Source: Antitrichia curtipendula
Lineage: Eukaryota > Streptophyta > Bryopsida > Hypnales > Leucodontaceae
Direction of reading: 5' to 3'
NCBI GenBank assembly: GCA_951230915.1
Contig: OX579634.1
Span: forward strand, 40,685,570-40,749,569
DNA: 64,000 nucleotides
Made by a program: the position numbers and the translations under genes. Each line of letters opens with the position of its first letter. Positions within the stretch are counted from its first letter, which is position 1. This document shows positions 25,961 through 37,013 of the stretch, piece after piece. A model generated the notes under the pieces. The model was not told the origin of the DNA. It was given only the letters and a program-made list of their open reading frames with translations, and ran no database searches.

Positions 25961-27619
25961 CTAGTCGAGCGCCCTGCACTGGCGAGCAAGTTGTGGCGGG
26001 ACTTGGCTGCCACTCCGCATCAACACCTCCATGAGATCACGAAACACAGCATTGTCTCCCGGAGTCAGAAACGTAGTGGCCACCCCTCGCTTCCCCGCGC
26101 GTCCCGTGCGTCCAATCCGATGCGTATACTTCTCAATCGTGTCCGGCATGTCGTAGTTCACAACCTGTGCAACATCCGGAATGTCGATCCCACGACCCGC
26201 CACATCCGTCGCAATCAGGCATTGATGCCCCGAGTTTGAGTTTCGGAATTTTTCCAAAGTCGCCTCGCGCTCCTGTTGCACCTTGCCCCCGTGCAAGCTC
26301 GCCACTCGGTACAAATCCCTACGTCTGTCAAGGTCTCTTGTTAGGGTTTCGGCTTTGTATCGTGTGTTAACAAAAACTATGGTTTTTCTATTGGCGCTCT
26401 GTTTGTCGCTCAAGAGACGACGAAGTTTGTCTAATTTTTCGTGTTCTTGGAGCATAAGAACGGTTTGGGAAATGAGGTTGGTTGCTTGGCCGGAGGATCC
26501 AATCGTTACGATCACCGGGTCGCGGAGATAGTTTCTGGCGATACGCTCCACTGTAAGTGGCATTGTGGCGCTAAACATGACGGTGGTCCTGTGAATGGGA
26601 GAGTAAGGGTTCATGTTTGGAGTTTGGGGTTCGGGTTTCTGATTGCTAGAAGGCATAGCATCTAATACAGTCGTTACCTGTTCCTCAAATCCCATGTCGA
26701 TCATGCGATCGGCTTCGTCCAGGACCACGTACTTGCATTGGTTGAGCACCGCGTATCTTCTTTCTAAGCAGTCGAGAAGGCGTCCTGGAGTGGCGATGAC
26801 AATTTCACACCCGTGTTGGAATTTCTGACTCTGCTCTTCGATGGATTGGCCTCCCACGATAGACACCGTACGGATGTTAATGCCCTTGAGGAAGTGTGCA
26901 AATTTTTCCGTCTCGGATGTAATTTGCATCACGAGCTCCCGAGTTGGAGCCATGACGATTGCGTGAGGTCCATCTTCAGGTGTTGCTTTTGGAAGCTTCG
27001 AAACGTAGGTGAGCATGGGCAACACAAATGCGGCTGTCTTCCCAGAGCCAGTCTCCGCGATGCCAATCACATCCTGCAGCTGGTTACCGATTGGAATGGT
27101 AGCCATCTGAATTGGAGATGGCTTTGGGTACCCGACTTTGTCCACAGCGTGTACAAGCTCCGGAATCAGCCCGCTCTCCTCCCAGTTGCGCATTGGCTGT
27201 GCACGATTGCGGGAGCCCTTGTAGGAAATGTTGTGATCCTCCCCGAAGATACGCCAATCTCTTTGTGTCATCTTCTCGCGCTCCTTCTCAGACCAGTGGG
27301 GCTCCACTGCAAATCGATCCATCCCTCGTCCAAACACAAGCCGAGCGTCATGTGGGCGCTCGTAAAGTGGCTTCATGTCTTGAGATGTGTCGTCAGTGCG
27401 CTGCCAATCAAAGGAGAAACGGAACTTCTCGCTTGGCTTCGTGGCTCGCTTCTTCGCCTTCTGAGCTCCCATGTACCGTTCCCGGATCGCCTCCAATTCC
27501 TTCCTACTTAATTTAGATTCTTCTTCTCGTGGTGAGTAACGGCGTTCGACCCTCATACTCTGTGACCTGATGCTACGCTCTTCGTGCCTCGAAGTACTGT
27601 GAATGGGATGACGTGCCAT
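25961..27619 (-). CDS. PRP28: DEAD-box ATP-dependent RNA helicase, PRP28/DDX23 type (RH21-like)
   Basis: One intronless frame of 552 residues. A short basic, Arg/Ser-containing N-terminus (1-65) precedes [17 protein letters not shown] and [18 protein letters not shown], segments characteristic of PRP28. The helicase core holds Q motif GYPKPSPIQ (163-171), motif I AETGSGKT (188-195), PTRELVMQI (225-233), TPGRLLD (277-283), DEAD (301-304), SAT (350-352), [12 protein letters not shown] (476-487) and [10 protein letters not shown] (500-509). PRP28 acts in the spliceosome, exchanging U1 for U6 at the 5' splice site. The copy is compact: plant RH21 proteins are around 730 residues as I recall, with a longer RS region, a charged linker where this one jumps from LVFGRG to [10 protein letters not shown], and a longer C-terminus. 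It may be a divergent functional gene or a retrocopy. Confidence 0.92.
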   Translation of the reverse strand: MARHPIHSTSRHEERSIRSQSMRVERRYSPREEESKLSRKELEAIRERYMGAQKAKKRATKPSEKFRFSFDWQRTDDTSQDMKPLYERPHDARLVFGRGMDRFAVEPHWSEKEREKMTQRDWRIFGEDHNISYKGSRNRAQPMRNWEESGLIPELVHAVDKVGYPKPSPIQMATIPIGNQLQDVIGIAETGSGKTAAFVLPMLTYVSKLPKATPEDGPHAIVMAPTRELVMQITSETEKFAHFLKGINIRTVSIVGGQSIEEQSQKFQHGCEIVIATPGRLLDCLERRYAVLNQCKYVVLDEADRMIDMGFEEQVTTVLDAMPSSNQKPEPQTPNMNPYSPIHRTTVMFSATMPLTVERIARNYLRDPVIVTIGSSGQATNLISQTVLMLQEHEKLDKLRRLLSDKQSANRKTIVFVNTRYKAETLTRDLDRRRDLYRVASLHGGKVQQEREATLEKFRNSNSGHQCLIATDVAGRGIDIPDVAQVVNYDMPDTIEKYTHRIGRTGRAGKRGVATTFLTPGDNAVFRDLMEVLMRSGSQVPPQLARQCRALD

Positions 27620-28469
27620 GGCTGCTGCTGTTCAAGTCTCTAACTACCAAAATTTACATCACTGAATATATCTTCGTCTCCAGCAAAATAACTGACAACG
27701 ACACTACACCAGGATGAATTATAGACGTCTCATTTAACAAGTCCTCTTTTACTTTGCGCCTTGCACATCACTCGTCCAGCCTTTGACGTAGTCCGCACTC
27801 TAAAGCTTCTGAGGCACGTCAACGCTGCTGCCTGAGTTTGTGCCTTAATGGCCGAGTGCGTCTGTTTTTCCACCTGTTTTTTTAACTCTGTCAATTTGTT
27901 TTTGGTGCACAATAGTCGCGCTACATCGTGCTTGGTCGAATCTAAGAAATTGGCGTTTGTTCTTTCGATTCAGTGTACAATCCTTTTTAATAATTTCTCG
28001 GCAGTTTAGGTTCTACTTTTTCTTTTTTCCAATCACGAATTTCTATCTAATTTGCAATTTGCAACGCTAGCGTATTGCTTCCATACGTCGGGGTCCAACT
28101 GTTGCTATCGCTAAAGGTGCAATGGATTCGGTCGCTATCATGGAATCTCCGCGAGCGGCGATGTGCGCAGTGCCGTCCAGGTTGTGGAGATTTCAATGGT
28201 GTTTAAGACCTAGTTTCCTTGAACCTGTCAGTTTCATCGTTTATGCTTTTCAAGTGGCCTGGTACCTCTGAGCCAAAGATTGAATCAGTATCTTCGGCAT
28301 GGTAATCAGGACAAGGCAATTGTACAATTCAACATATGACTTCGTAATTCGTACCTTGGCTGCGGTTGGTCATTTCTAGAAGACACTCAGTGTGAATTGA
28401 TTTAAGTTTATAATGGCTAAGCTCACAGCGATCTCGTCAGAAGAAACCTTGAATACTCTCACTTTTAAT
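27620..28469. other. helicase upstream region
   Basis: Moderately GC-rich for this window; likely contains the helicase 5' UTR and promoter. Short open frames have no recognisable product. A short stretch from ATG 28122 may belong to the symplekin remnant downstream, but I could not align it. Confidence 0.3.
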
Positions 28470-30289
28470 TACAGTTACAAGCGATAATTTCAAAGGGCTT
28501 CTGTGGAGGAATTGGACTAAGGTTCATCGAGCACTTGGACCAGTCACATGCAAACGCGAGTGAATGTTCTTGGTCAGCACTTAATTCACGTATGTGGGAC
28601 TGCCTTTTTGGAAGACTCGAGTGAATGATATCCTTCCCGAAACTGGCCGATTTAGGGTTTAGGGCTTAGAACTGTGCAAACAACAAACTTAAACGCTATC
28701 ACTAGTGGAAGCAAAATCTTCCGGACCACTCTTGAACAAGTTACTCTACAGGTAATCAGATGGAGTTTCTGTGGTCTTTGTGCTTATTCTTCGTTTAGTC
28801 TTATGCTGCTCATAACTTGGAAGTCATCTTTTCTGGAATTGACAGATAGAATGTCATCTTCTTCTCCAGGTGTTTGCTGTATGGCTTAATACTGAGTGCT
28901 CCTCTACCGGACTTTCAGCTTCGTTAACTGTAATATTATCTCTGTCCAGAAGTTGGAGCACATGTCAGTGCATCTTATGTTTTTGGTTCTTCGTACAGGG
29001 TGTATGCACTAGTGGACAGGTTGAACAGCGACTGTTGGATTGTTGGAATTGCATTAAATTGCTTCAAGGACGCCGTCTATTCCCTTGCTTTCCAGGTGAG
29101 CAGAGAGCGAAAGTGAAAGGAAAATGTGATCATCGAGCTTCTCATGCATATACGTCGATTGAGGTTACGGATTGAGGAGCTAGCTCTGATATTTCGTGGT
29201 GAGACTTATGCTGATCTGGATTCGTTCTGGATTCGTTCCAGTAAATCTTCTCATTAAAATGTCTTCGACTTTGGCTAGCTCTGGTGTGGGTACACGATAC
29301 TGAAAGTAACATTTTGGAGCTCTTAGTATTGGAGCAAGTTTGTACTTCAGTTGTGAATTTATTTTTGGTTTTGTCTCTTTACATATGCCAGTAATATCAG
29401 GAGTTGCAAGCTTATGGTACAGTTATGGGGTGTGTTAGTGATAATATCTATATTGGTAAAAGGTCTTTCAAGAGAGATTCCTGAGTGTCTGAGATTTATA
29501 TTTAGTGGGACTTCATTCTGTTTCTTGTGCAGCATGGGAATGATGGTGTCCCTGTGCTGACTCTGAAATTTGTGGAGACTACTATTTTGCTCTTTACTCC
29601 TGATCCCAATGGTCCATTGCCAAACCAGCAGTCTGCTGATGGTGAGCTACAGCTTCAGATGTAATCCTTGTTCATGGCATTGATGCTTATGATGGTTTTG
29701 AGGCAAGCTGTGTCATCTTGTGGTGGATATGAAAAGCTAGATTTGTGCATATTCAAGAGGGAACTGAAAATGTGGTGGCATACTTTATTTGCAATTTCTG
29801 AAACATGACAACGATATTTTGTGGTTCACCTGGTCTCAGAAAGATGGAGGCAGGGATTTGGGTGCTTTAAAGTAGGTTATTGCTATTAGGTGTGACTGAT
29901 TGGGTCTTTTGTCTTGTGTTCTAGTGAACATACTATCCTAGATATCATGGGTATTAATTTGTGGGTTGTACTCCTTGTATTTTATTACGTCTTTGTTCTT
30001 TGAAAGTATTGAATTCTGAACTTCAAATGCGTAGTAGATTATATCATGCATGAGTGGAAATGTGCATGTTGTGATTGTCTTAGATGTCAAATTACTTTTG
30101 TTCTCGCTTGCTGGCTAGACTAAAAACTTTATACTTTTTGTGGTAGGCCAGGCACTTCCAAGGGATTTAATTTGGCATGGATAGCTGGAGGACACCCGGT
30201 GTTAGATGCTAGCACCCAGTTAGATGTTAGCACCCAGTGTTGGAACAGGAAGCCAGTAAGAATCTTGGACTTCTCTTGAACCAGTTAAG
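28470..30289 (+). pseudogene. symplekin/PTA1-like pseudogene with introns retained
   Basis: Pieces of the N-terminal HEAT region of symplekin (polyadenylation scaffold; Arabidopsis ESP4) appear in order. About 28474-28560: GGIGLRFIEHL. 28680-28751: AITSGSKIFRTTLEQVTLQ, donor intact. 28999-29095: GVCTSGQVEQRLLDCW, then a one-base frameshift into FKDAVYSLAFQ. 29533-29641: TLKFVETTILLFTPDPNG. 30147-30289: FNLAWIAGGHPVLDAST, an 18-bp tandem duplication (30201-30236), another frameshift, then LEQEASKNLGLLLNQLR. Splice sites at most borders remain GT/AG, so this is a DNA-level duplicate rather than a retrocopy. No later symplekin exons were found, and a TTAA transposon starts 500 bp on. It might be a badly diverged live gene, but two frameshifts argue against that. 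Confidence 0.75.
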
Positions 30290-30797
30290 GTAAGTACACC
30301 TAATAAGCTCTAATAAGCACTCTGGCATGACAATATGCTCTAGAAAATGAACCACCTTTTTGTACGTTTGTGAAGGACTATGAAAAAAAATGCAAGGGGT
30401 TCCATAATTTTTGGACACATTGTGAATTAGTTACAAATTTTCAAAGATGCAAGGTGTAGGGTGCTGAAAGTGTCATGTAGGTGATGTCAAAATGAATTTG
30501 ATGCACATGAAGAATGACACGAGAGAAGAAGTTAAAGCAACAAAAAGTGAACCCAAAATTGTCCACTTCTAAGGTTGCCACCTCCACATTACTATAAATA
30601 GAGTTGCACACTACTCAAAATTACCTTACATTTGTCCTTGTTATGCACTTCATTTTTGGTATCCTCCCTATTCAATTTCTTTTAAATAATAGGGATCGAT
30701 TTTGAAGAGTGGTCAATTTTAGGTGCAATTATTTTACAGGCTCTAGAAGCATCTACCCTTACTTGCCTGGTTGACATTGGTATTATTAACAGGTTAA

Positions 30798-31732
30798 CTT
30801 TAAACGCCTCAAGGAACCAAAAGTGTCATCACATAGTTTCAAGTCCAATTCAAAGTACTATAACTTTTGCATCCAATGTCCAAATTCAATAAAACTTGTT
30901 AAAAAATTTGTGCTCTTTCTTCTAGTTTGTGTCATAAAATTTTCAAATCAATCCAAGATGAACTGATTTTATGTAAGCCAATCAAAATTCATAGGTTCAA
31001 TTTGAGTCATTGAAATGCATTTGATGGCTGCAATTTTGGAGGCTTGTATCTCCTTCATCCAATGTTTGTTTTTAATAAAGTTTGTTGGATAATGTTTCCC
31101 TTGCAATCTAGTTACTGTGGTAAGAGTTTCATGTCAATTCAAGTTGTTTTGAATGTTTGGGAGCAATTCAAAATTCAAATTTCAAATTTGGGACATTTTT
31201 GGATTACAGTGAACTTTGGCGACTTGTTTCTTCTTCATACAATGTTTGTTTCTAATAATTGTTTTTGGAAAAGTTGTGCATACTAGTCTAGTTTATGTAG
31301 ATAAAATTTCATATCAATCCAAGAAGTTATGAGTGATTGAGAAGCATTTTAGTAGAAGGAGGTTCAACTTGAGATGTGTGTTTTTCAACTTTTTTTGACA
31401 TTTTTTGACATTTCAAAGCCAATTTTCAGACACAATGAGTCAATTGAATGATATTTTCTTTCACCAATGTATTTGTATTTTAGTTTTGAATAACTTTATA
31501 GTTCCAAATGTACTGTTAGTTAAGAAACTTTCAACGTCCTTTTTCAATACTAAAACATTATAATCTTGCAATCTATATGGCCAAATGACTCCAAATTTGA
31601 TTTACATCATCTACAACTTGTACACTACAAGATTGTATGATTAAAATTTTTGTACCTTGGTGACATTTAGATCTATAAGACTTCAAAAGCAATGATGGTT
31701 TTGAAACCCAAAAGGCCTTGGGCTTTTAGGGG
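30798..31732 (-). mobile_element. TTAA-flanked non-autonomous element A2 (935 bp)
   Basis: TTAA at 30794-30797, then CTTTAAACGCCTCAAGG; the right end is CCTTGGGCTTTTAGGGG, followed by a decayed TTGA. Collinear with A1 over its length (e.g. 'ttttgcatccaatgtccaaa', 'gttttgaatgtttgggag'). Termini are more diverged than in A1 and A3, so this is an older copy. Confidence 0.75.
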
Positions 31733-31736
31733 TTGA

Positions 31737-33393
31737 TACCCTCCACTTCTTTTTGCCTAAGAAGTTCTAGTATCCTGGGAACTGTTGTACATTATCTTCT
31801 TGGAAGAAATAAAACTTATTGTCATACTTATTGTACAATGTGTTCTATATGTGACGTAAATTTATATAGTTGTGGTTGCTTCTAGAGTAGTAGAGTAGTA
31901 ATATGCTGACAAATCAGTTGATCTTGAATTTAATAGTTGTAAGAGCATTACCACCTATTAGTGGCAAAGTTGGCCAACCACGTACATATATCCCATTGTG
32001 GTTCTGTCTTGGGATAAATGGAACACGATCACGCCAAACAGTGTGACAACATCTCTACCATGCTTGCTGATTGTTGCTTGATCTTGTCAATTTGTTGGTT
32101 TGTTGATTTGTTGATTTTCAATTCTTGCGTTTTTATCAACAACTCCCTCCCAAACTTGAGTTCACAGCTTCTTCTCCAATTTCTTAGAGTTTTTGCTCTT
32201 TTTTCCCAATTTTTAGCAATTTGACAAACTACAGTTGTAGCAACATCAACCTGCCACCTCATTAATGCATGTCTTGACTTTGGGGGCTGGGTTTTGAAGT
32301 CAAGGATGATTGGAATGTTTTGAGGGATAGAAGGAGCTCGAGAGGTGCAGGACTCAAGCCACTATATTTCCCAAGCCCTATTTGAGGGGAATTGGTGGCA
32401 ATGCTCTAAGGTATTGACATTTGCAATTTTAAATGTGGATGGCACTGAAACCATGTTTTGTTGTTCCTTATGTATTCCACTCAATCAAAATTCAACCTTG
32501 AAGTATCAATTTTAGTGGGCATGTTTATATTCACTTCATTTTTAGTGACCCAACATTCAAATAACTAATGATAACTATTTTTTGATTTATATAAAATTAG
32601 AATTTGGGAATACACAAGAGGAGTTCTAATAGCACCAGGGAAGGCAATACATGACCTTGAGCCTTTGGGGGTATGTGGAAAGATCATGCTTTTTAAGAAT
32701 GGGAATGGCGCTGTTGATGGGCCAGTGGTATTTTTTGAGATTGATCAGATCTAGCCCTGGAGTACTCCGACGTACATAAAGTGGACAACAAACGTCCCGA
32801 GCTCACAGAAAACGAGGGGCACTGAATTGTCATCCATCCTTTTTTTCTGAGAGAGCAAGAATGAGTTCTCTGTGGATTCATGGTGACAGTGCTGGCATTC
32901 TTAACTGCATTTGATAGCTAAAAATCGGTGAATTGAAACATGTCGAGTTTTGAAGAAAATTTGCGGTTGCTCATACTAGTGAGGGAAGTGCTGGGCACTC
33001 AAAAAGCGGTGCAAGATTTTGTGGGGGGTACGAGAGAAGAACAACACATTTATTCATTAAAAAAACAGACGACGAGCTTCAGTATATTCATAGGTAACCA
33101 CTCTATTCTATGATGTCTATAATGAAGAGTAAGGTTTTGTACTGCGCCATGTGTCCGTGAATGACAACAAGAAAGCATTTTCTTTTCAGCTGAAATGGAA
33201 GGCCTGTCACTTGCATCTGACCACTGTTATGCGCTTATTCTAGTACTCCTGTGGACTCAACCATGACCACATGTCATGAGGCACATGTGCGTGAAATTGT
33301 AATATATCCAGAAGGGGGCTGCACTCCAATCTGATTTGCTCCTTGCAGAAACCATCACCATTTTCGCCTTGCCGGAGTTCTTCACGGTAGGGT
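31737..33393. other. spacer without recognised gene
   Basis: No exon could be assigned. Stretches at 32280-32410 and 32640-32900 are less AT-rich, but open frames there lack motifs. Confidence 0.35.
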
Positions 33394-33395
33394 TA

Positions 33396-33819
33396 TGGTA
33401 GAACCACCCATTACCAACCGGCCATCAATAATCAACTTGTAGGGTGCAGCTATTTCCAACTAATGCTGATACAAATTTCAACCATAGTTTGAAATGTGAT
33501 TTTTTCTCTTTTGCAAGGTTGGCACTATAAAGTCATGACACATGTCTTGATTTAGTGAGCAAGAAAGCAGGTAGCAGTGAGTGGGAAAGTAGTTATGGAA
33601 TGGTCGAAATTGGAAGACTCTATATCCTGGGTACATGGGTTGAGGCCAACTTTTGGCTTCCAATATTCATAATAAATTCGGTTTAAGGAAAAAAATCATT
33701 AAAACTTGACAATGCCCATCATTTCTATCTTCCTACAGGACTGTAAATTCATATTGCCTTCTAGTGCTCCAGAACATATGCGGAATTGCTTAAGTGGTCG
33801 ACAATGGGTGGTTCTACCA
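33396..33819 (+). mobile_element. TA-flanked MITE, TGGTAGAACC family, copy 2 (424 bp)
   Basis: Perfect terminal inverted repeats TGGTAGAACCACCCATT / AATGGGTGGTTCTACCA flanked by TA at 33394-33395 and 33820-33821. Collinear with the copy at 15519-15932. Non-coding. Confidence 0.85.
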
Positions 33820-33821
33820 TA

Positions 33822-34860
33822 GTCACAGACCCTCTGAGAATTGTTTGCTTCTCGGAGATTGGACGCATGGCTTTGTGTAATTGGTTTCCTGTTGCTTTGG
33901 GATTGCTCAACCTTGGAGGTTCAGGCTGTGCCGTTCTTCTCCTTTGCAAGTGAAGAAGTGGGCTTGGACGGTTCAACCTCGAAGAAAATTTTAACTTAGT
34001 GCTCCAGAGTTACACTAGAGGGGTACCCCTCATTGTTGTACTTTCACGACTTTGCCGAACATCAAGTAGGCCTATCCAATCCAATTGGTTTTGAAACCTT
34101 GGCATATGTGAACCCAACCTCCGAGATCTCATCATGGCTACAAAAAGGGTGTCACAGCCCCTCCACGTAACAAGGCTCCCCATTGGCTCCCCATTTTCAT
34201 GCGCCTAAATCTCAATCTTACATAAATTCGCAACCTCGGAGGGGTTGTAACTACCCCTATTGCAAGGTCCTTTGAATTGCAAATGTCATATTTTTCATCA
34301 TATTTTTCTATGATGTGCCTTGTCATTCATTGGACACTAAACACCTGCGGCGTCCTTTTTGGGTTAAACTTTGTTTAGGATCTATTTGTCTCCCACCCCC
34401 CACCCAAATGTAGGATACCTCTAAGTTGAATCACCTCCAAAATAAATAAGAATATTTTTTAGATGACAAAGAGTTGATAGTTCGCTCCATCTATCATACT
34501 TGATTCCTAAAGCAATTTAAAACTTATGTCTTTTGTTCATCATCTTGATCCAACTTGTCAACTACATGTCAAAGCCAAAGACTAAATGTTAAATTAAAAT
34601 GTCATGTTGGACCTTATTCATATAACAAGTTAGTGTTCAAACAACAAAATCTCTCCCTATCCAAAATTAATTTTAATGAACATGTTCATTTTTTTGCAAT
34701 TTATCAATGAGAATCAATTAAGCTTTGGCATCTTTGATAGAAGTACATAAATTTTGAGGTTTAGGAGTAGCTTTTTGCCAATTCCATCTAAGATAGAACA
34801 AGGGTTTTCCCAAATCTTTCTTGCTATAATAAATTATATAACCTAAATGAATGAATGCAA
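33822..34860. other. spacer without recognised gene
   Basis: 33840-34330 has moderate GC content; short open frames here show no recognised motif. The rest is AT-rich. Confidence 0.3.
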
Positions 34861-34864
34861 TCAA

Positions 34865-35085
34865 CCCTTAAAGAATGGACTAATGATGTGGAAATCATCC
34901 CTTTCGACATTGTGTGAATAGTTGGTTTAAAAAAATCTAAAAGCACTCACTGGAAGTCGAACTACTATACAAAACCTCCCATTTTCAAGCAAAAGTCCAA
35001 GAATGAATAATTGCACTTTTGTCCTATACACAAGGAATCCTTTGTCATTAATCAATCAAAAAATGGCCACACCATTGTCTATGGG
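34865..35085 (+). mobile_element. short TTAA MITE, copy M2 (221 bp)
   Basis: Starts CCCTTAAAGAATGGAC after a decayed TCAA and ends TCTATGGG before TTAA (35086-35089). Exactly the same length as M1. Collinear with M3, e.g. 'gtgtgaat.gttgg.ttaaaa', 'aaaagcactca' and 'cacttttgtccta'-like blocks. Confidence 0.8.
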
Positions 35086-35089
35086 TTAA

Positions 35090-35849
35090 ACTAGCATAAA
35101 TAGTCATCTTCATCTTGATTGTCACATGAGCAACCTTTGAAAACTCAAAAAAATTATGCTAGCCTTTTGACCATCTATTGTGAGTTCAAACATAATTACA
35201 CATACAAGGCTAAACCACATCTAGACTTGTTGTATATAGGATGCTAATTTTTAATCAAGTCAATAAATGTAAAAATTTGTCTTATTGTAAAGTGATTAAT
35301 TTTATATTTCACACACACACACACAAGACAAATTTAGAGTGCCTCATTCAAAATATAAATTCAAAAAATCCAAATTTTATCATGTAGAGAAAAAAAAATG
35401 TTCCTATTTTCTCCCTTTGATTAAAACTATAAAAGACCAAATTCGGTCAAACTTTAAAATCCTAGCAAATTTTTGCTAAAAAATTACCTAGATTTGGTAG
35501 CGGCTACCAATATACTAGGAAAAATGATTCTTTTGGATGAAATAGCCAAAAATATCTCCAATAATTTTAGATTCATCATTTTGGATGAAGTTTACTAATT
35601 TTAGATACTTATAATATGGATGAAAATACACATCAAGAGGATGGATTTTGAAAAAAAAGATGATTGTTCTAACCAACCTCTGGTTCAAGGTGGAGGTTGT
35701 TCTACCAAGAAGAAGAGAGAAATAACTCAACCCATTCTAAGCAATTGATGCACATGAAGAAGGTTGTTCATTTAGGGTTCTATTGTGGGCTCTGAAAGGC
35801 TGATCTAGATGACACCTAAACTACATATCTTTGTTTACAAAGAAGAAAC
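35090..35849. other. AT-rich spacer with small AC microsatellite
   Basis: A CA dinucleotide run lies near 35310-35325. No gene recognised. Confidence 0.3.
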
Positions 35850-35851
35850 TA

Positions 35852-36325
35852 CTCCCTCCATCCCGAAATGATTGTCCACTTTGAATGTTATGTTTTTTCA
35901 AGGTTGTTTTGAGTAGGTCAAAAAATACTTCCTTGTGACTAATTTTATTTTGTTTCCAATGAACACATGCAATGTTCTTCATTGATTCTAGTGATATAAA
36001 ATTTGGAACCTTTCTTAACCTTTAAAGGACGAGTCATTCACCGCGGGAAATCATTTGTTTGGGGACCGTGTGAATTGTTGGCTTAAAAAAAGGAAAAAGC
36101 ACTCATTGAAAGGCAAATTATTATACAAGACCTTCCTTTTTCACACAAAATTCGGAGGATGAATAGTTGTACTTTTGTCCTACCTGGAGAGATTCTTCGT
36201 CATTCATCAGCCAGAAAACCTCCGTGTTGTTTATGGGTTAATTTTGTTTTTCACAATATGGTCAATGAAATTGGCTCAAAAAAATTACAGTTTTAGTAGA
36301 CAAAATCATTTCGCGACGGAGGGAG
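35852..36325 (+). mobile_element. Stowaway-like MITE interrupted by a TTAA MITE
   Basis: Ends CTCCCTCCATCCC and GCGACGGAGGGAG with TA outside (35850-35851, 36326-36327). Total length is 474 bp. Subtracting the 219-bp insert M3 and one TTAA leaves 251 bp, the exact length of the intact copy at 16067-16317. The sequence on both sides of the insert aligns to that copy without loss. Confidence 0.92.
36019..36237 (+). mobile_element. short TTAA MITE, copy M3 (219 bp), nested in a Stowaway MITE
   Basis: Starts CCTTTAAAGGACGAG and ends TGTTTATGGG; TTAA at 36015-36018 and 36238-36241. The flanks read 'cctttcttaa' and 'ttaattttgtttttc'. The intact Stowaway copy, read in the same orientation, has 'cctttcctaattatgttttc', i.e. 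one four-base site. This shows directly that four bases were duplicated on insertion. Confidence 0.92.
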
Positions 36326-36327
36326 TA

Positions 36328-37013
36328 GAATTTCACCACCGGATGTCTAGCGCTGAGCCCCTGATCCAATTACGCACATGCTTGAATTCTCTAGATTCCA
36401 CTAGATTTCACGGCCAGATTTCACTACTTTTCATAGCTCAGGGCCCAGAAGACGCTCCGCCCAACGGCCTAGATCGAGGGCTTCCCAGTCTTGGGAAGAA
36501 TCTGCAGGCCATCTGTTTCTAGCTGAACGCTTCGCCTACAGTGAGCACGACCTTAACAAATCGAAGACTTCCTTTCGCACGACTTGCTCCCCCTCGACCT
36601 GCACGAATCTATGATATCGTCACGCACTCAATCAGCCCACCCAATTTGAACCTCTTTTATTGGTAAATATTTTACACAAATACACGTTTCAATTGCAAGA
36701 AAGAGAGAGACAGTACAGTACAACCCAAACAATGAAGGGAACCGCACCTTTTTTTGACTTTCGTCTCCCATTTAGGAGGCCTTTGAATTTCCCTGGTTTC
36801 CGATCCTTGCTGTCGGCCTGCAGCTACTTACGTACTGTGGACATGGCGACGCTAAGATTTCCTGTTTTCGATCAAGACACAAGCTTGCCACTCTCCTGCG
36901 CTTTAATTTGGTAATGGAGGTTGGAGACTGCTGAATTGGGTTGAAGGTCGATCGATCGATCGATGTGGGTGTTGAAGCAGCCGAAAGGCGACGCGAATTG
37001 GTAATTGGGCGAG
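36328..37013 (+). other. upstream region of the OPR-like gene
   Basis: GC content rises towards the start codon, and GATCGATCGATCGATCGATG lies at 36948-36967. Probably 5' UTR and promoter. A short open frame at 36660-36914 has no recognisable product. Confidence 0.4.

Noticed and set aside
26813..27511. 232-residue open frame on the plus strand
   Set aside because: It is the complementary shadow of the PRP28 helicase exon; the minus frame has all helicase motifs.
28122..28210. Possible first symplekin exon from ATG 28122
   Set aside because: The translation could not be aligned with the symplekin N-terminus with any confidence.
36660..36914. 84-residue frame upstream of the OPR-like gene
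   Set aside because: No motif, and the position fits a 5' UTR/promoter; no link to the downstream exon was found.
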